From Geodermatophilaceae bacterium NBWT11 (lineage in GTDB: Bacteria > Actinomycetota > Actinomycetes > Mycobacteriales > Geodermatophilaceae), in assembly GCA_014218215.1 (NCBI GenBank), contig CP043652.1, positions 3,720,001 through 3,784,000 of the forward strand: a DNA stretch of 64,000 bases, read 5' to 3'. The first letter of the stretch is position 1, and every line of letters begins with the position of its first letter. Positions 36,396 through 44,752 of the stretch are shown piece by piece. The notes beneath the pieces are model-generated. The model was not told where the DNA came from. It did no database searches and saw only the letters and a program-made list of their open reading frames with translations. A program made the translations under genes and the position numbers.

Positions 36396-37528
36396 GTCGT
36401 GCGGGTGGTGGCAGCGACGGCGAGGGCGTCCAGCGCGGCGCGGGCGTCGTCGAGGACGGGTGCCTCGGCGATGGCCTCGCGGGCGGTGGCGGTCTGGGTC
36501 GTGATCCGGTCCTCGACCCGCTGCAGCGCCCCGGTGGAGCGCATCAGGTCCCGGACGGCGTCCAGGGCCGCGGCGTCGGCGGTCGGGTCGCCGAGCACCC
36601 GGCCCAGCAGGGCGCGGCCGGCGTCGTCGGTGGCCTCCTCCGCCAGGGCCACGAGCAGGGTCTGCTTGCCCTCCATGAGGTCCTCGTCGACGGACTTGCC
36701 GGTGACGGCGGGGTCGCCGAAGACGCCGAGGACGTCGTCGCGGAGCTGGAAGGCCTCACCCAGGGGCAGTGCGATCTCGGTGTAGGCCTCGACCAGCTCG
36801 GGGCCGGCGTCGGCCAAAGCGGCGCCCAGGTGCAGCGGGCGCTGCACGGTGTAGCCGGCGGACTTGTACCGGGCGACCTTGAGCGCGCCCTCGGGGCCGG
36901 GCAGCCCACCGGCGGCGCGCAGGAGGTCCAGGTACTGCCCGGCGGTGACCTCGGTGCGCATCGTGTCCCACACCGGGCGGGCCCGGGCCAGCGCCTCGGC
37001 GGAGATCCCCGAGCGGCGCAGCAGCTCGTCGGACCAGACCAGGGCCAGGTCGCCGACCAGGATCGCGGCGCCGGTGCCGAATAGCTCGGTGCTGCCGGAC
37101 AGGCCCAGGGCGGTGTGCCGGTCGCCGAAGCCGATGTGGGTGGCCGGGCGGCCGCGTCGGGTGCGGGCGGCGTCCATCACGTCGTCGTGCACCAGGGCCG
37201 AGCCGTGCACGAACTCCAGGGCGGCGACCGCGCGGAGCACGGCGGCGTCGTCCTCGGGGGCGGCGGTGGTCACCGCGCGCCAGCCCCAGTAGGCGAAGGC
37301 CGGGCGCAGCCGCTTGCCGCCCTCGGCGACCGCGGCCACCTCCTCCAGGACCGGCACCAGGGAGGGGTCCATCCCGGCCAGCACGGCGCGCTTCTCGGCC
37401 AGGAAGGCGTCCAGCGCGTCGCTGACCGCCCCCCGCAACCGGATGAGATCGGCGGCCAGGGAGACCGGTCCGAGGTCAGCATCGTTTGCGCTGGTGGACG
37501 GGTGGCGCGCTCGGGTCCCTGCAGTCAC
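36392..37528 (-). CDS. crtE: Polyprenyl diphosphate synthase (geranylgeranyl type, IdsA-like)
   Basis: A 378-residue trans-prenyltransferase. The first aspartate-rich motif is DDVMD (115-119), the second DDVLGVFGD (about 264-272), with GGKRLRPAF near the N-terminus. It condenses IPP with allylic diphosphates to GGPP for the downstream carotenoid genes. It occupies the place of idsA2 (Rv2173) in M. tuberculosis. The start is GTG at 37528 (VTAGTRARH). It heads the crtE-crtI-crtB operon, with 4-bp overlaps throughout. Chain length is inferred from the neighbours. Confidence 0.88.
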   Translation of the reverse strand: MTAGTRARHPSTSANDADLGPVSLAADLIRLRGAVSDALDAFLAEKRAVLAGMDPSLVPVLEEVAAVAEGGKRLRPAFAYWGWRAVTTAAPEDDAAVLRAVAALEFVHGSALVHDDVMDAARTRRGRPATHIGFGDRHTALGLSGSTELFGTGAAILVGDLALVWSDELLRRSGISAEALARARPVWDTMRTEVTAGQYLDLLRAAGGLPGPEGALKVARYKSAGYTVQRPLHLGAALADAGPELVEAYTEIALPLGEAFQLRDDVLGVFGDPAVTGKSVDEDLMEGKQTLLVALAEEATDDAGRALLGRVLGDPTADAAALDAVRDLMRSTGALQRVEDRITTQTATAREAIAEAPVLDDARAALDALAVAATTRTT

Positions 37529-37601
37529 CCGTCGAGTATGACCAGCGCCGGGGAGTCCCACAGTCCCACCCGAGTCACCGCGGGGTCGGATGGGTGTGCT
37601 C

Positions 37602-38279
37602 TCAGGCGGTGACGCCGTCGTAGACCCAGGCGCCGACCGCGGTGCCCTCGGCGGTGACCACCTGGGTCCAGACCAGGCTCACGGTGTACACCTGGTGGTC
37701 GGTGGCGTTGCTGTCGGTGCTGGTCACGGCCGCGTCGGTGGAGTCGGCGGCCGTGTCGTCGGCGGGCTCCGTGGAGGTCCGCTGCACGGTGCCCACGATC
37801 TGCACGGGCAGGAAGTCGGCGTCGTAGGTGATCACCGGCACCCCGATGAACTGCTCGTCGATCTGGTAGGCGTCGTCCGGGCCGGTCCCGGCCGAGGCGC
37901 GGTAGGCGTCCTGCCGGGCGGCGACGGCGTCGGCGGTCGAGGTGGTGACGTCGACGGTCTCCTGGACCTGGGTCGCGTCGGCCCAGGCGTAGCCGAAGTC
38001 CTGCTTGGCGACCAGACCGGCGAGGACCCGCTGGGCGAAGGGCAGCTCCTCGGCGGGGGCGAGGCCGTGGTGCTCGGTGACGGGCCCGGGCCGCTCGGGG
38101 GCGACCGGTGCCGCGACGGCCTCGACGGTGGGCTCGGCCGAGGTCGGTGCGGCCGAGGTGCTGGCCGCGGACGTGGAGCTGGGGCTGCTGAACAGGGAGT
38201 CCGGGAGCACGGAGCAGCCCGAGAGCAGGGTCGCGGCGGCGAGGGCGGCAGCGGCGGCGGCGAGACGGGGGGCGCGCAT
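37602..38279 (-). CDS. Predicted lipoprotein, unknown function
   Basis: A 225-residue exported lipoprotein. It has a signal peptide with lipobox LLSGC (Cys about 22), a Ser/Thr/Ala-rich linker and a C-terminal domain with FAQRVLAGLVAKQDFGYAW, FIGVPVITYDADFLPVQIVGTV (its core FIGVPVITY) and a final strand pair. ATG start with AGGAG upstream. It is divergent from metF and follows no operon. No enzyme motif is seen. Confidence 0.82.
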   Translation of the reverse strand: MRAPRLAAAAAALAAATLLSGCSVLPDSLFSSPSSTSAASTSAAPTSAEPTVEAVAAPVAPERPGPVTEHHGLAPAEELPFAQRVLAGLVAKQDFGYAWADATQVQETVDVTTSTADAVAARQDAYRASAGTGPDDAYQIDEQFIGVPVITYDADFLPVQIVGTVQRTSTEPADDTAADSTDAAVTSTDSNATDHQVYTVSLVWTQVVTAEGTAVGAWVYDGVTA

Positions 38280-38488
38280 GGTGACTCCTGGTGAGCAGAA
38301 CGGGGTGCGTGGGGGATCGACACCCACGTCGGTGCGACACGACGACCATGGCAGGACCCGCCCCGATCACCCAGGGTCACGAGCGCCGGGCACCCTCCCG
38401 GGTGAGCGGGACCCGCCGGGTGGGTGAACGCGCGCCCAGCCGCCCGGCTCCCGTCCCCGGCCCCGTGCAGTCCGTACCCTCGTCAGGC

Positions 38489-39391
38489 GTGACCGGGACC
38501 GTGCGTGAGCTGCTCGCCGAGGGGCGGCCGACCTGGTCGTTCGAGTTCTTCCCGCCGAAGAACGCGGCGTCCGAGGCCCAGCTGTGGACGGCGTTGCGGG
38601 AGCTGGAGCGGCTGCGGCCCTCGTTCGTCTCGGTGACCTACGGCGCCGGTGGGTCGACCCGCGAGGGCACCCTGGCGGTGACCGAGCGGATCGCCACCGA
38701 CACCACGATGCTGCCGCTGGCGCACCTGACCGCGGTGGACCACTCCGTCGCCGAGCTGCGCAACGTGGTGGCCCGGCTGGCCGCCGCCGGGGTGCGCAAC
38801 GTGATGGCGCTGCGCGGTGACCCGCCGGGGCTGGACCCGCAGGCCGACTGGGTCGCCCACCCGCAGGGCCTGCGGTACGCCGCCGAGCTGGTCGAGCTGG
38901 TGAAGGACGTCGGGGACTTCTCGGTCGGGGTCGCCGCCTTCCCCGAGTCGCACCCCCGGTCACCGGACGCCGAGGCCGACGCGGACATGTTCGTGGCCAA
39001 GTGCCGGGCCGGGGCGGACTTCGCGATCACCCAGATGTTCTTCCGGGTCGAGGACTACCTGCGGCTGCGGGACCGGGTGGCCGCCCGCGGTTGCGACGTC
39101 CCGGTGCTCGCCGGGGTCATGCCGGTGACCAGCGCGAAGCAGATCGCCCGGATCGTCCAGCTGTCGGGTCAGGCGTTCCCGGCCGACCTGGCCGAGCGCT
39201 TCGCCGCCGCCGACGGCGACACCCCCGAGGCCAAGCAGGCCCAGCGCGACCTGGGGGTGGAGGTGGCGACCGAGATGTGCCGGGAGCTGCTCGCCGAGGG
39301 CGTGCCCGGGATCCACTTCATCACCATGAACCGCTCCACGGCGACCCGTGAGGTGTACGCGGCGCTGGCGGAGCTGGCGCCCACCGCCTGA
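38489..39391 (+). CDS. metF: 5,10-methylenetetrahydrofolate reductase
   Basis: A 300-residue TIM-barrel flavoprotein. Motifs are [11 protein letters not shown] (N-terminal Glu), [24 protein letters not shown], the FAD/folate region DFAITQMFF and [10 protein letters not shown] at the C-terminus. It makes 5-methyl-THF for methionine synthesis. The GTG at 38489 is the likely start; a GTG at 38501 is possible. Position matches Rv2172c, an MTHFR family member. The 209-bp leader (38280-38488) contains GGTCACGAGCGCC, loosely like the start of SAM-IV riboswitches, but I could not build the rest. Confidence 0.93.
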   Translation: MTGTVRELLAEGRPTWSFEFFPPKNAASEAQLWTALRELERLRPSFVSVTYGAGGSTREGTLAVTERIATDTTMLPLAHLTAVDHSVAELRNVVARLAAAGVRNVMALRGDPPGLDPQADWVAHPQGLRYAAELVELVKDVGDFSVGVAAFPESHPRSPDAEADADMFVAKCRAGADFAITQMFFRVEDYLRLRDRVAARGCDVPVLAGVMPVTSAKQIARIVQLSGQAFPADLAERFAAADGDTPEAKQAQRDLGVEVATEMCRELLAEGVPGIHFITMNRSTATREVYAALAELAPTA

Positions 39392-39398
39392 GCCGCGG

Positions 39399-40040
39399 TC
39401 AGACCCGCTGCGGGGCCGTCCCGGAGAGCACCGCGTCGGCCTCGGCGGCGGCCCGGCGCAGGGCCTCGTGCTCGCTGGCGTACCCGCCGAGCACCCCGAC
39501 GACGGGGATGTTCGAGAGGGCGCGGTGCCGCCACTTCCCCTTCGGGCGGGCGTCCAGTGCGTCGTCGATGCGGGAGAGCAACCGGGCCATCCGCCACACG
39601 GTGCGTGCGGTGCCCTTGACCCCACCGCGCTCGCCCTTGCGACCGAGCACCTCCTCGGCGTAGGCACCCCGCTGCCGGTCCAGCAGCGGCTGCACCTGCA
39701 CGGTGGTCATCGGGCGGTCGAGCAGCACCTCGGCGAGCAGGGCCACCCGGCGGGCCGGGTCGGTGACGTCGTGCTCCCCGGCCACGCCCAGCACGACGAC
39801 GGCCTGCACGGCCGCCCCGACCGAGTTCTGCAGCGGGAGCAGGTCGGCGAGCTTGCCGGCGAAGCGCGGTGCGGCCGACACCGCGGCGGCCACCCGGCTG
39901 GCCCGGTCGGCCCACCAGGCCGCCCGTGCCCCGGCGGGCAGCGTGGGCGGGCGGCCCAGCTTCGCGACCACCGGACCGCTCAGCCGGTCGAGCCTGCGGA
40001 GGACGTCGACGACCACGGCGTCGGAGATGGGGGCTGCCAC
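39399..40040 (-). CDS. Conserved protein of unknown function
   Basis: A 213-residue, mostly helical, Ala/Arg/Leu-rich protein without signal peptide or clear membrane helix, though segments such as GAAVQAVVVLGVAG and NIPVVGVLGGYAS are moderately hydrophobic. No catalytic motif is seen. It converges with metF (7-bp gap) and diverges from the LolA-like gene. GTG start at 40040. I do not recognise the family. Confidence 0.75.
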   Translation of the reverse strand: MAAPISDAVVVDVLRRLDRLSGPVVAKLGRPPTLPAGARAAWWADRASRVAAAVSAAPRFAGKLADLLPLQNSVGAAVQAVVVLGVAGEHDVTDPARRVALLAEVLLDRPMTTVQVQPLLDRQRGAYAEEVLGRKGERGGVKGTARTVWRMARLLSRIDDALDARPKGKWRHRALSNIPVVGVLGGYASEHEALRRAAAEADAVLSGTAPQRV

Positions 40041-40148
40041 GCGGGGCAACCTAACGGCGCCCGGCGGGGGCCGCCCGTCGACTGTGCGGACCCTGTGGAA
40101 GTGCTTGAAGGCGACACCACCGGGCTGCACGCACGTACGGTGGTCGGG

Positions 40149-41261
40149 ATGCGCAACGGGGGACGACGGCTCGGCTGGCGGTGGGTCGTCGTGGCCCTGG
40201 GCCTCGCCCTGCTGGTCGCGCTCCCGGTCGTCGTGTCCGCGCTGCCGGCCGGCGACCGGGACACCACGGCTACCGAGCTGCGGGCCCGGGTGCTGGCCAG
40301 CACCGCGCAGCCGTTCTCCGGCTACGCGATCTCCACCGGCGGCCTGACCCTGCCCGTCTCCGACGCACTCACCCCGGTCGCGGACCTGCTCAGCGACCAG
40401 ACCACGATGCGTGCCTGGTACCGCGCGGAGACCGACTGGCGGGTCGACGTGGTGACCGCCACCGGGGAGACCGGCACCCACCGGGACGCCGACGGCACCT
40501 GGACGTGGGACTACGCCGACCAGCGGGCCAGCCGCGGCAGTGCACCGGACCTCGCGCTGCCCACCGCCCCGGACCTGCTGCCCAGCGCGCTGGGGGTGCG
40601 TCTGCTGTCGGAGGCCACCGACGCCGAGCTCAGCCGGGTCGACCCGGTCCGGGTGGCCGGCCGGGACGCCCTGGGCCTGCGCTACACCCCGGCCGCCGAG
40701 GCGGCCTCGGTCAGCGCCGTCGACGTCTACGTCGACGAGGAGACCGGGCTGCCGCTGCGCGTGGTCGTCCGCAGCGCCGACACCACGATCCCGGCGCTGG
40801 ACACCCGTTTCCTGGACCTCGACACCGCGACCCCGGCGGCCGCGACGACGGCGTTCGTCCCGCCCGCGGACGCCTCGATCGGCTCCGACCGGGACCTCAC
40901 CGACGTCGACCTCGGCCGCGGCGACCGGGCCGCGCTGCCCGACGTGCTGGCCGGGCTGTCCCGTCGGTCCTTCGACGGCGTGCCCGCGCAGATCGGCGTG
41001 TACGGCTCGGGCATCACCGTGCTGTCGGTGACCCCGCTGCCCGGCCGGTCCTCCCAGGGCCTGCGGGCCCAGCTCGAAGCCACCCCGGGTGCCGTGGTCG
41101 ACGACCTCGGCGTCCGGATCACCTCCGGCCCGCTGGCCCTGATGGTCGCCGGCACCAGCCAGCGCCAGGGCGGCGGCGGGGTCTACCTCCTCGCCGGCAC
41201 CGTCACCCTCGACGCTCTCGGGGCCGCGGCCACCGACCTCCAGACGGCAGGAGCCCGATGA
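40149..41261 (+). CDS. LolA/RseB-like exported protein coupled to an ABC transporter
   Basis: A 370-residue protein with an N-terminal signal or anchor segment (WVVVALGLALLVALPVVVSALP) followed by a LolA/RseB-like half-barrel domain (PFSGYAISTGGL, TWTWDYADQRASR, TRFLDLDTATPA) and a second small domain. Such actinobacterial proteins may bind lipids outside the membrane. Its stop overlaps the ABC ATPase ATG by 4 bp, and the ATPase overlaps the permease, so the three are one module. I infer it is a lipid- or signal-binding partner of the transporter. Confidence 0.78.
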   Translation: MRNGGRRLGWRWVVVALGLALLVALPVVVSALPAGDRDTTATELRARVLASTAQPFSGYAISTGGLTLPVSDALTPVADLLSDQTTMRAWYRAETDWRVDVVTATGETGTHRDADGTWTWDYADQRASRGSAPDLALPTAPDLLPSALGVRLLSEATDAELSRVDPVRVAGRDALGLRYTPAAEAASVSAVDVYVDEETGLPLRVVVRSADTTIPALDTRFLDLDTATPAAATTAFVPPADASIGSDRDLTDVDLGRGDRAALPDVLAGLSRRSFDGVPAQIGVYGSGITVLSVTPLPGRSSQGLRAQLEATPGAVVDDLGVRITSGPLALMVAGTSQRQGGGGVYLLAGTVTLDALGAAATDLQTAGAR

Positions 41262-42181
41262 CCGAGACCGTGATCGCCACCCACGGCCTGCAGAAGCGCT
41301 ACGGCGCGGTGCACGCCGTGGACGGCATCGACCTCGACGTCCGGGCCGGTGACGTCTACGGGTTCCTGGGCGCCAACGGCTCGGGCAAGACGACGACGGT
41401 CCGGATGCTGCTGGGCCTGGTGCTGCCCACGAAGGGCGAGGTCCGGGTGCTCGGCCAGCGGATGCCGAAGGCCTCCCGGGAGGTGCTGCCCCGGGTGGGT
41501 GCGCTGATCGAGGGCCCGGCGGCCTACGGGCACCTGTCGGGCACCGCCAACCTGCGCCTGCTGGACGCCGCCGGCCCCGGTGGCTCGCGCCGGTCGCGGA
41601 AGCAGCGGGTCGGCGAGGTGCTCGAGCAGGTCGGGCTGGGCGGGGTGGGCAAGCGCCCGGTGCGGGCCTACTCCCTGGGCATGCGCCAACGGCTCGGGCT
41701 GGCCGGGGCGCTGCTGCGTCGTCCGGACCTGCTGATCCTGGACGAGCCCACCAACGGGCTGGACCCGCAGGGCATCCACGAGATCCGCACCCTGCTGCTG
41801 GACCTCAACTCCACCGGCACCACCGTCTTCCTCTCCAGCCACCTGCTGGCCGAGATCGAGCAGCTGGCCACCCGGGTCGGCGTGCTCGACCGGGGGCGGG
41901 TGGTGGTGCAGGACGACCTGGCCACCCTGACCGCGCCCACCGGCGCGACGGTGGTCGAGACCCCGGACCCGGCCCGGGTGCGGGCGGTGCTGGGCGACCG
42001 GGTGCTGAGTGCGGACGGGAGCACCGCCGTCGTCCGCGGCACCGACCCCGCCGAGGTCAACGCCGCGCTGGTGTCGGCGGGCGTGCCGGTCACCGGGCTG
42101 CGGCTGCAGCGGCCCTCCCTGGAGGAGGTCGTGCTCGCCGCGGCCGGCACCTCCGCCGACCGGGTGGAGTCGCACCGGTGA
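41258..42181 (+). CDS. ABC transporter ATP-binding protein (ABC-2 type)
   Basis: A 307-residue ATPase. Walker A is GANGSGKTT (with Asn-Gly-Ser), the Q-loop follows, the signature reads YSLGMRQRLGLA, Walker B is LLILDEPTNGLD and the H-loop His is in LSSHLL. A C-terminal regulatory extension of about 90 residues is typical of drug/lantibiotic-type ABC-2 ATPases. It works with the permease encoded immediately downstream (overlap 4 bp). The exported substrate is unknown. Confidence 0.93.
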   Translation: MTETVIATHGLQKRYGAVHAVDGIDLDVRAGDVYGFLGANGSGKTTTVRMLLGLVLPTKGEVRVLGQRMPKASREVLPRVGALIEGPAAYGHLSGTANLRLLDAAGPGGSRRSRKQRVGEVLEQVGLGGVGKRPVRAYSLGMRQRLGLAGALLRRPDLLILDEPTNGLDPQGIHEIRTLLLDLNSTGTTVFLSSHLLAEIEQLATRVGVLDRGRVVVQDDLATLTAPTGATVVETPDPARVRAVLGDRVLSADGSTAVVRGTDPAEVNAALVSAGVPVTGLRLQRPSLEEVVLAAAGTSADRVESHR

Positions 42182-42990
42182 TCCGCGTCGAGCTGACCAA
42201 GCTGTTCCGCCGTCCGCGGACCTGGATCACCATCGGGCTGCTCAACGCCCTGCCGGTGCTGGTCGCCGTGCTGCTGGTGCTGACCGACCTGGCGCCCCGG
42301 CCGGGGGAGGGGCCGGCGTTCCTCTCGGCCGTCCTCACCAACGGCACGCTCTTCCCGCTCGCCGCCCTGGCGATCGTGCTGCCCCTGTTCCTGCCGATCG
42401 CGGTCGCCGTCGTCGCCGGTGACTCCATCGCCGGGGAGGCCCAGGGCGGCACGCTGCGCTACCTGCTCGCCCGCCCGGCCGGCCGCACGCGGCTGCTCGT
42501 GGCCAAGCTCGTCGCCGTCATCGCGTTCGTGCTGGTCACCGTGGTGATCGTCGCCGCGGTCGGCTACCTGGTGGGGACGACGCTCTTCGAGGTGCAGCCG
42601 CTGGCCGCCTCGACCGGGCTGTCGGGCACCGTGCTGACCCCCGAGCAGGTGGCCGGCCGCACCCTGCTGGCGATCGGCTACGTGACGATCTCGATGCTCG
42701 GGGTGGCGGCCTTCGCGCTGTTCTTCTCCACCCTCACCGACTCCCCGCAGCTGGCCACCCTGGGTGCGCTGGCGGTGCTGATCGGCTCCTCGCTGCTGTT
42801 CACCCTGGACGCCGCCTCGGCCATCGCGCCCTACCTGCCCACCCGCTACTGGCTGGCGTTCGTGGACTTCTTCCGGGACCCGATCCTGTGGCGGGACGTG
42901 GTGCGCGGCATCGGGCTGCAGGCCGTCTACGTGGTCGTGCTGCTCGGGGCGGCGTGGGCGAACTTCACGACCAAGGACGTCACCTCATAA
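42178..42990 (+). CDS. ABC-2 type transporter permease
   Basis: A 270-residue membrane protein with about six hydrophobic segments. It starts IRVELTKLFRRPRTW, a common N-terminus of ABC-2 permeases. GGTLRYLLARPAGRTRLLVAKL is a conserved cytoplasmic loop (core LRYLLARPAGR). It is the membrane partner of the upstream ATPase. GTG start overlaps the ATPase stop. The TAA stop is unusual for this sequence, where TGA predominates. Confidence 0.9.
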   Translation: MIRVELTKLFRRPRTWITIGLLNALPVLVAVLLVLTDLAPRPGEGPAFLSAVLTNGTLFPLAALAIVLPLFLPIAVAVVAGDSIAGEAQGGTLRYLLARPAGRTRLLVAKLVAVIAFVLVTVVIVAAVGYLVGTTLFEVQPLAASTGLSGTVLTPEQVAGRTLLAIGYVTISMLGVAAFALFFSTLTDSPQLATLGALAVLIGSSLLFTLDAASAIAPYLPTRYWLAFVDFFRDPILWRDVVRGIGLQAVYVVVLLGAAWANFTTKDVTS

Positions 42991-42999
42991 CGTGAGGGC

Positions 43000-43803
43000 G
43001 TGAGGATCAGCCCGTCCGAGCTCGACGCGATCCTGGCCGGCACCGTCGACCTGGCCTTCCGCCGCTGGGACCGCCCGCGGGTGTTGCCCGGCACGAGGAT
43101 GCGCACCCGGGTCGGGCTGGTGGAGGTCACCGCGGTGGACCAGGTCGACCCCACCGACCTGACCGAGGACGACGCCCGCCGGGCCGGGGCCACCGACCTG
43201 GCCGCGGTGCACCGGGGGCTCGCGGCGCAGCCCGGGCGGCCGGTGTTCCGGGTGGGCCTGCGCTTCGCCGGGGAGGACCCCCGCGCGGTGCTGCGCCGGA
43301 CCCCGCCCACGCCCGCCGAGGTCACCGAGCTGCAGGCCCGGCTGGACCGGCTCGACCGGGCCTCGCCGATCGGCCTCTGGACGGCCCGGACCCTGCAGCT
43401 GGTCGACGCCCACCCCGAGCGGCGGGCCCCGGACCTGGCCGCCGAGGTGGGCCGGCCGGTGCCGGAGTTCAAGCGCGACGTCCGCAAGCTCAAGGAGCTG
43501 GGGCTCACCGAGTCCCTGGACATCGGGTACCGGCTGTCGGTCCGTGGCGAGGCGGTGGTGGACGCCGCCCGCCGGGCCGCCGGGGGACGGGCGCGGCGTC
43601 GGGCGCCCCGGCCGGAGGGCACCCCGTTGCCCAGCATCGGCGCCCCGGCGACGCGGGCTCTCCGGGCGGCCGGGCTGACCACGCTGGAGGCCGTCGCCGG
43701 GTCCAGCCGGGCGGAGCTGCGGGCGATGCACGGGGTGGGGCCGATCGCCCTGGCCCGGTTGGACACCGCGCTCGGGGCGGCCGGGCTGGTCCTCGCGGAC
43801 TGA
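43000..43803 (+). CDS. ASCH domain - winged helix - helix-hairpin-helix protein
   Basis: A 267-residue protein with three apparent parts. The N-terminal ASCH-like, PUA-fold domain (about 1-95) has FRRWDRPRVLPGTRMRT and VGLVEVTAVDQV. A winged-helix-like middle (about 110-185) has WTARTLQLVDAHP, APDLAAEVGR and KLKELGLTE. The C-terminal HhH motif (about 210-265) has PATRALRAAGLTTLEAVA and MHGVGPIALARL. ASCH folds bind RNA or modified nucleotides and HhH binds nucleic acid backbone, so a nucleic-acid role is inferred. GTG start 9 bp after the permease stop. The domains were recognised by eye. Confidence 0.78.
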   Translation: MRISPSELDAILAGTVDLAFRRWDRPRVLPGTRMRTRVGLVEVTAVDQVDPTDLTEDDARRAGATDLAAVHRGLAAQPGRPVFRVGLRFAGEDPRAVLRRTPPTPAEVTELQARLDRLDRASPIGLWTARTLQLVDAHPERRAPDLAAEVGRPVPEFKRDVRKLKELGLTESLDIGYRLSVRGEAVVDAARRAAGGRARRRAPRPEGTPLPSIGAPATRALRAAGLTTLEAVAGSSRAELRAMHGVGPIALARLDTALGAAGLVLAD

Positions 43804-44021
43804 CCCCACGGGGGGACGCCGCCCGGCCGCGGGTGGAGGTCGGCGCCCGCTGACCCGATGTCACCGGCATGGCCCCGCACAGCTCGCCCTCCGCCGACCA
43901 CGCCGCGACGGTGCGCGACGACGTCCCGTCGACGGCCGTCGACGCGGACCGCCAGAACCGATCCGCGGCGGGCTCGTTGTCCGGCTGTGTCAGTGTGTCC
44001 GAGCCCCGGGGTGGGCAGGTC

Positions 44022-44423
44022 GTGAGCGGTGAGGGGGACGTCGGGGTGGTCGGGGGAGTCGACGGCCTCGAGTGGTCGGTGGAGACCGCCCTGGACCCGC
44101 AGGGGATCCGCGCCGCGGGCCGACGGGCGCTGTCCGGCGGGCCGCACGACGGCGCGGTGCGCGAGGACCTGGCCAACGCAGGCTCCGTGTCCTACGCCGT
44201 GGTCGACCCGGGCTCCCTCGCCACCCAGATGACCGTGGTGGTGTCCTGGCACGAGCTGGGCGCCGGCCGCCGTCGGGTCACCCTCAGCGTCCGCGGGCAC
44301 GTCGTCCGGCGCACGCGGCTGCTCGGCGTCCTGCCGGTCGGCCGGCCCGAGGTGCCCGCCGAGGAGCCGGCCCGGTCGTTCTCCTCCGCCCTCCGCGACG
44401 GGCTCACCCGCTCCGCCGGCTGA
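44022..44423 (+). CDS. Conserved hypothetical protein, uncertain start
   Basis: An open frame with protein-like sequence SVETALDPQGIRAAGRRALSGG, SYAVVDPGSLATQMTVVVSW and a charged tail. Start choices are GTG 44022, GTG 44046 (better ribosome site GAGGGGG, giving about 125 residues) or ATG 43869 (184 residues with an atypical N-terminus). No motif is recognised and no partner is evident. Coding is likely but not sure. Confidence 0.5.
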   Translation: MSGEGDVGVVGGVDGLEWSVETALDPQGIRAAGRRALSGGPHDGAVREDLANAGSVSYAVVDPGSLATQMTVVVSWHELGAGRRRVTLSVRGHVVRRTRLLGVLPVGRPEVPAEEPARSFSSALRDGLTRSAG

Positions 44424-44752
44424 CCCCGGACGGCCACGGACGGTGGTCAAGTGCTCAACAGTGCGTGATCGGCTGATCACGGTGTGTGATGTCCATCACG
44501 ACCGCGTGACCTCGTCGGGCCGGGCTCGTTCGTGTCCGCCAGGTGACGTCGCAGGTGGGTGCGCGGATCCCGGCGGGTTCCTCTCTCGATGCAACGAGAT
44601 CCACAGCGTGTGACGGCTGTTCACAGCTGCGTGAGGACTGGACAGAGGGGGTCCCCTCCACGGTGTACTGCCTCCGCGCCCGTCCGACCCGCTCATCGTC
44701 GAACGTCCCCGGGAGGCGCACAGCCCCACGCCCATCCCGAGAGGACAGCCCG
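44424..44752 (+). promoter_or_regulatory. Leader region of the exopolysaccharide locus (329 bp, no gene seen)
   Basis: The gap before the first exopolysaccharide gene is less GC-rich than its surroundings and carries several palindromes: GTGATC-GGCT-GATCAC (44465-44480), a CRP-like site (44485-44500) and TGTGA-N7-TCACA (44609-44625). A possible but weak promoter is TGGACA (44639-44644) with TGTACT (44664-44669), spacer 19 bp. This is the most likely control region for the cluster that follows. Confidence 0.55.
44485..44500. promoter_or_regulatory. CRP/GlxR-like binding site
   Basis: TGTGATGTCCATCACG matches the CRP consensus TGTGA-N6-TCACA in 9 of 10 defined positions. It lies about 250 bp upstream of the first glycosyltransferase gene. 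Actinobacterial Crp/GlxR proteins bind this sequence with cAMP, so carbon or energy status may control polysaccharide production (inference). Confidence 0.6.

Noticed and set aside
38380-38440. GGTCACGAGCGCC...GGGTGAGC before metF, loosely like a SAM-IV riboswitch
   Set aside because: The GGTCA-GAG-GCC start is present but I could not pair the remaining helices or find the CCGGCAACC block. An Infernal run with the SAM-IV model would decide.
43869-44021. N-terminal extension (51 codons) of the hypothetical protein ending at 44423
   Set aside because: Sequence is not protein-like and the ATG lacks a ribosome site; later GTG starts are more plausible.
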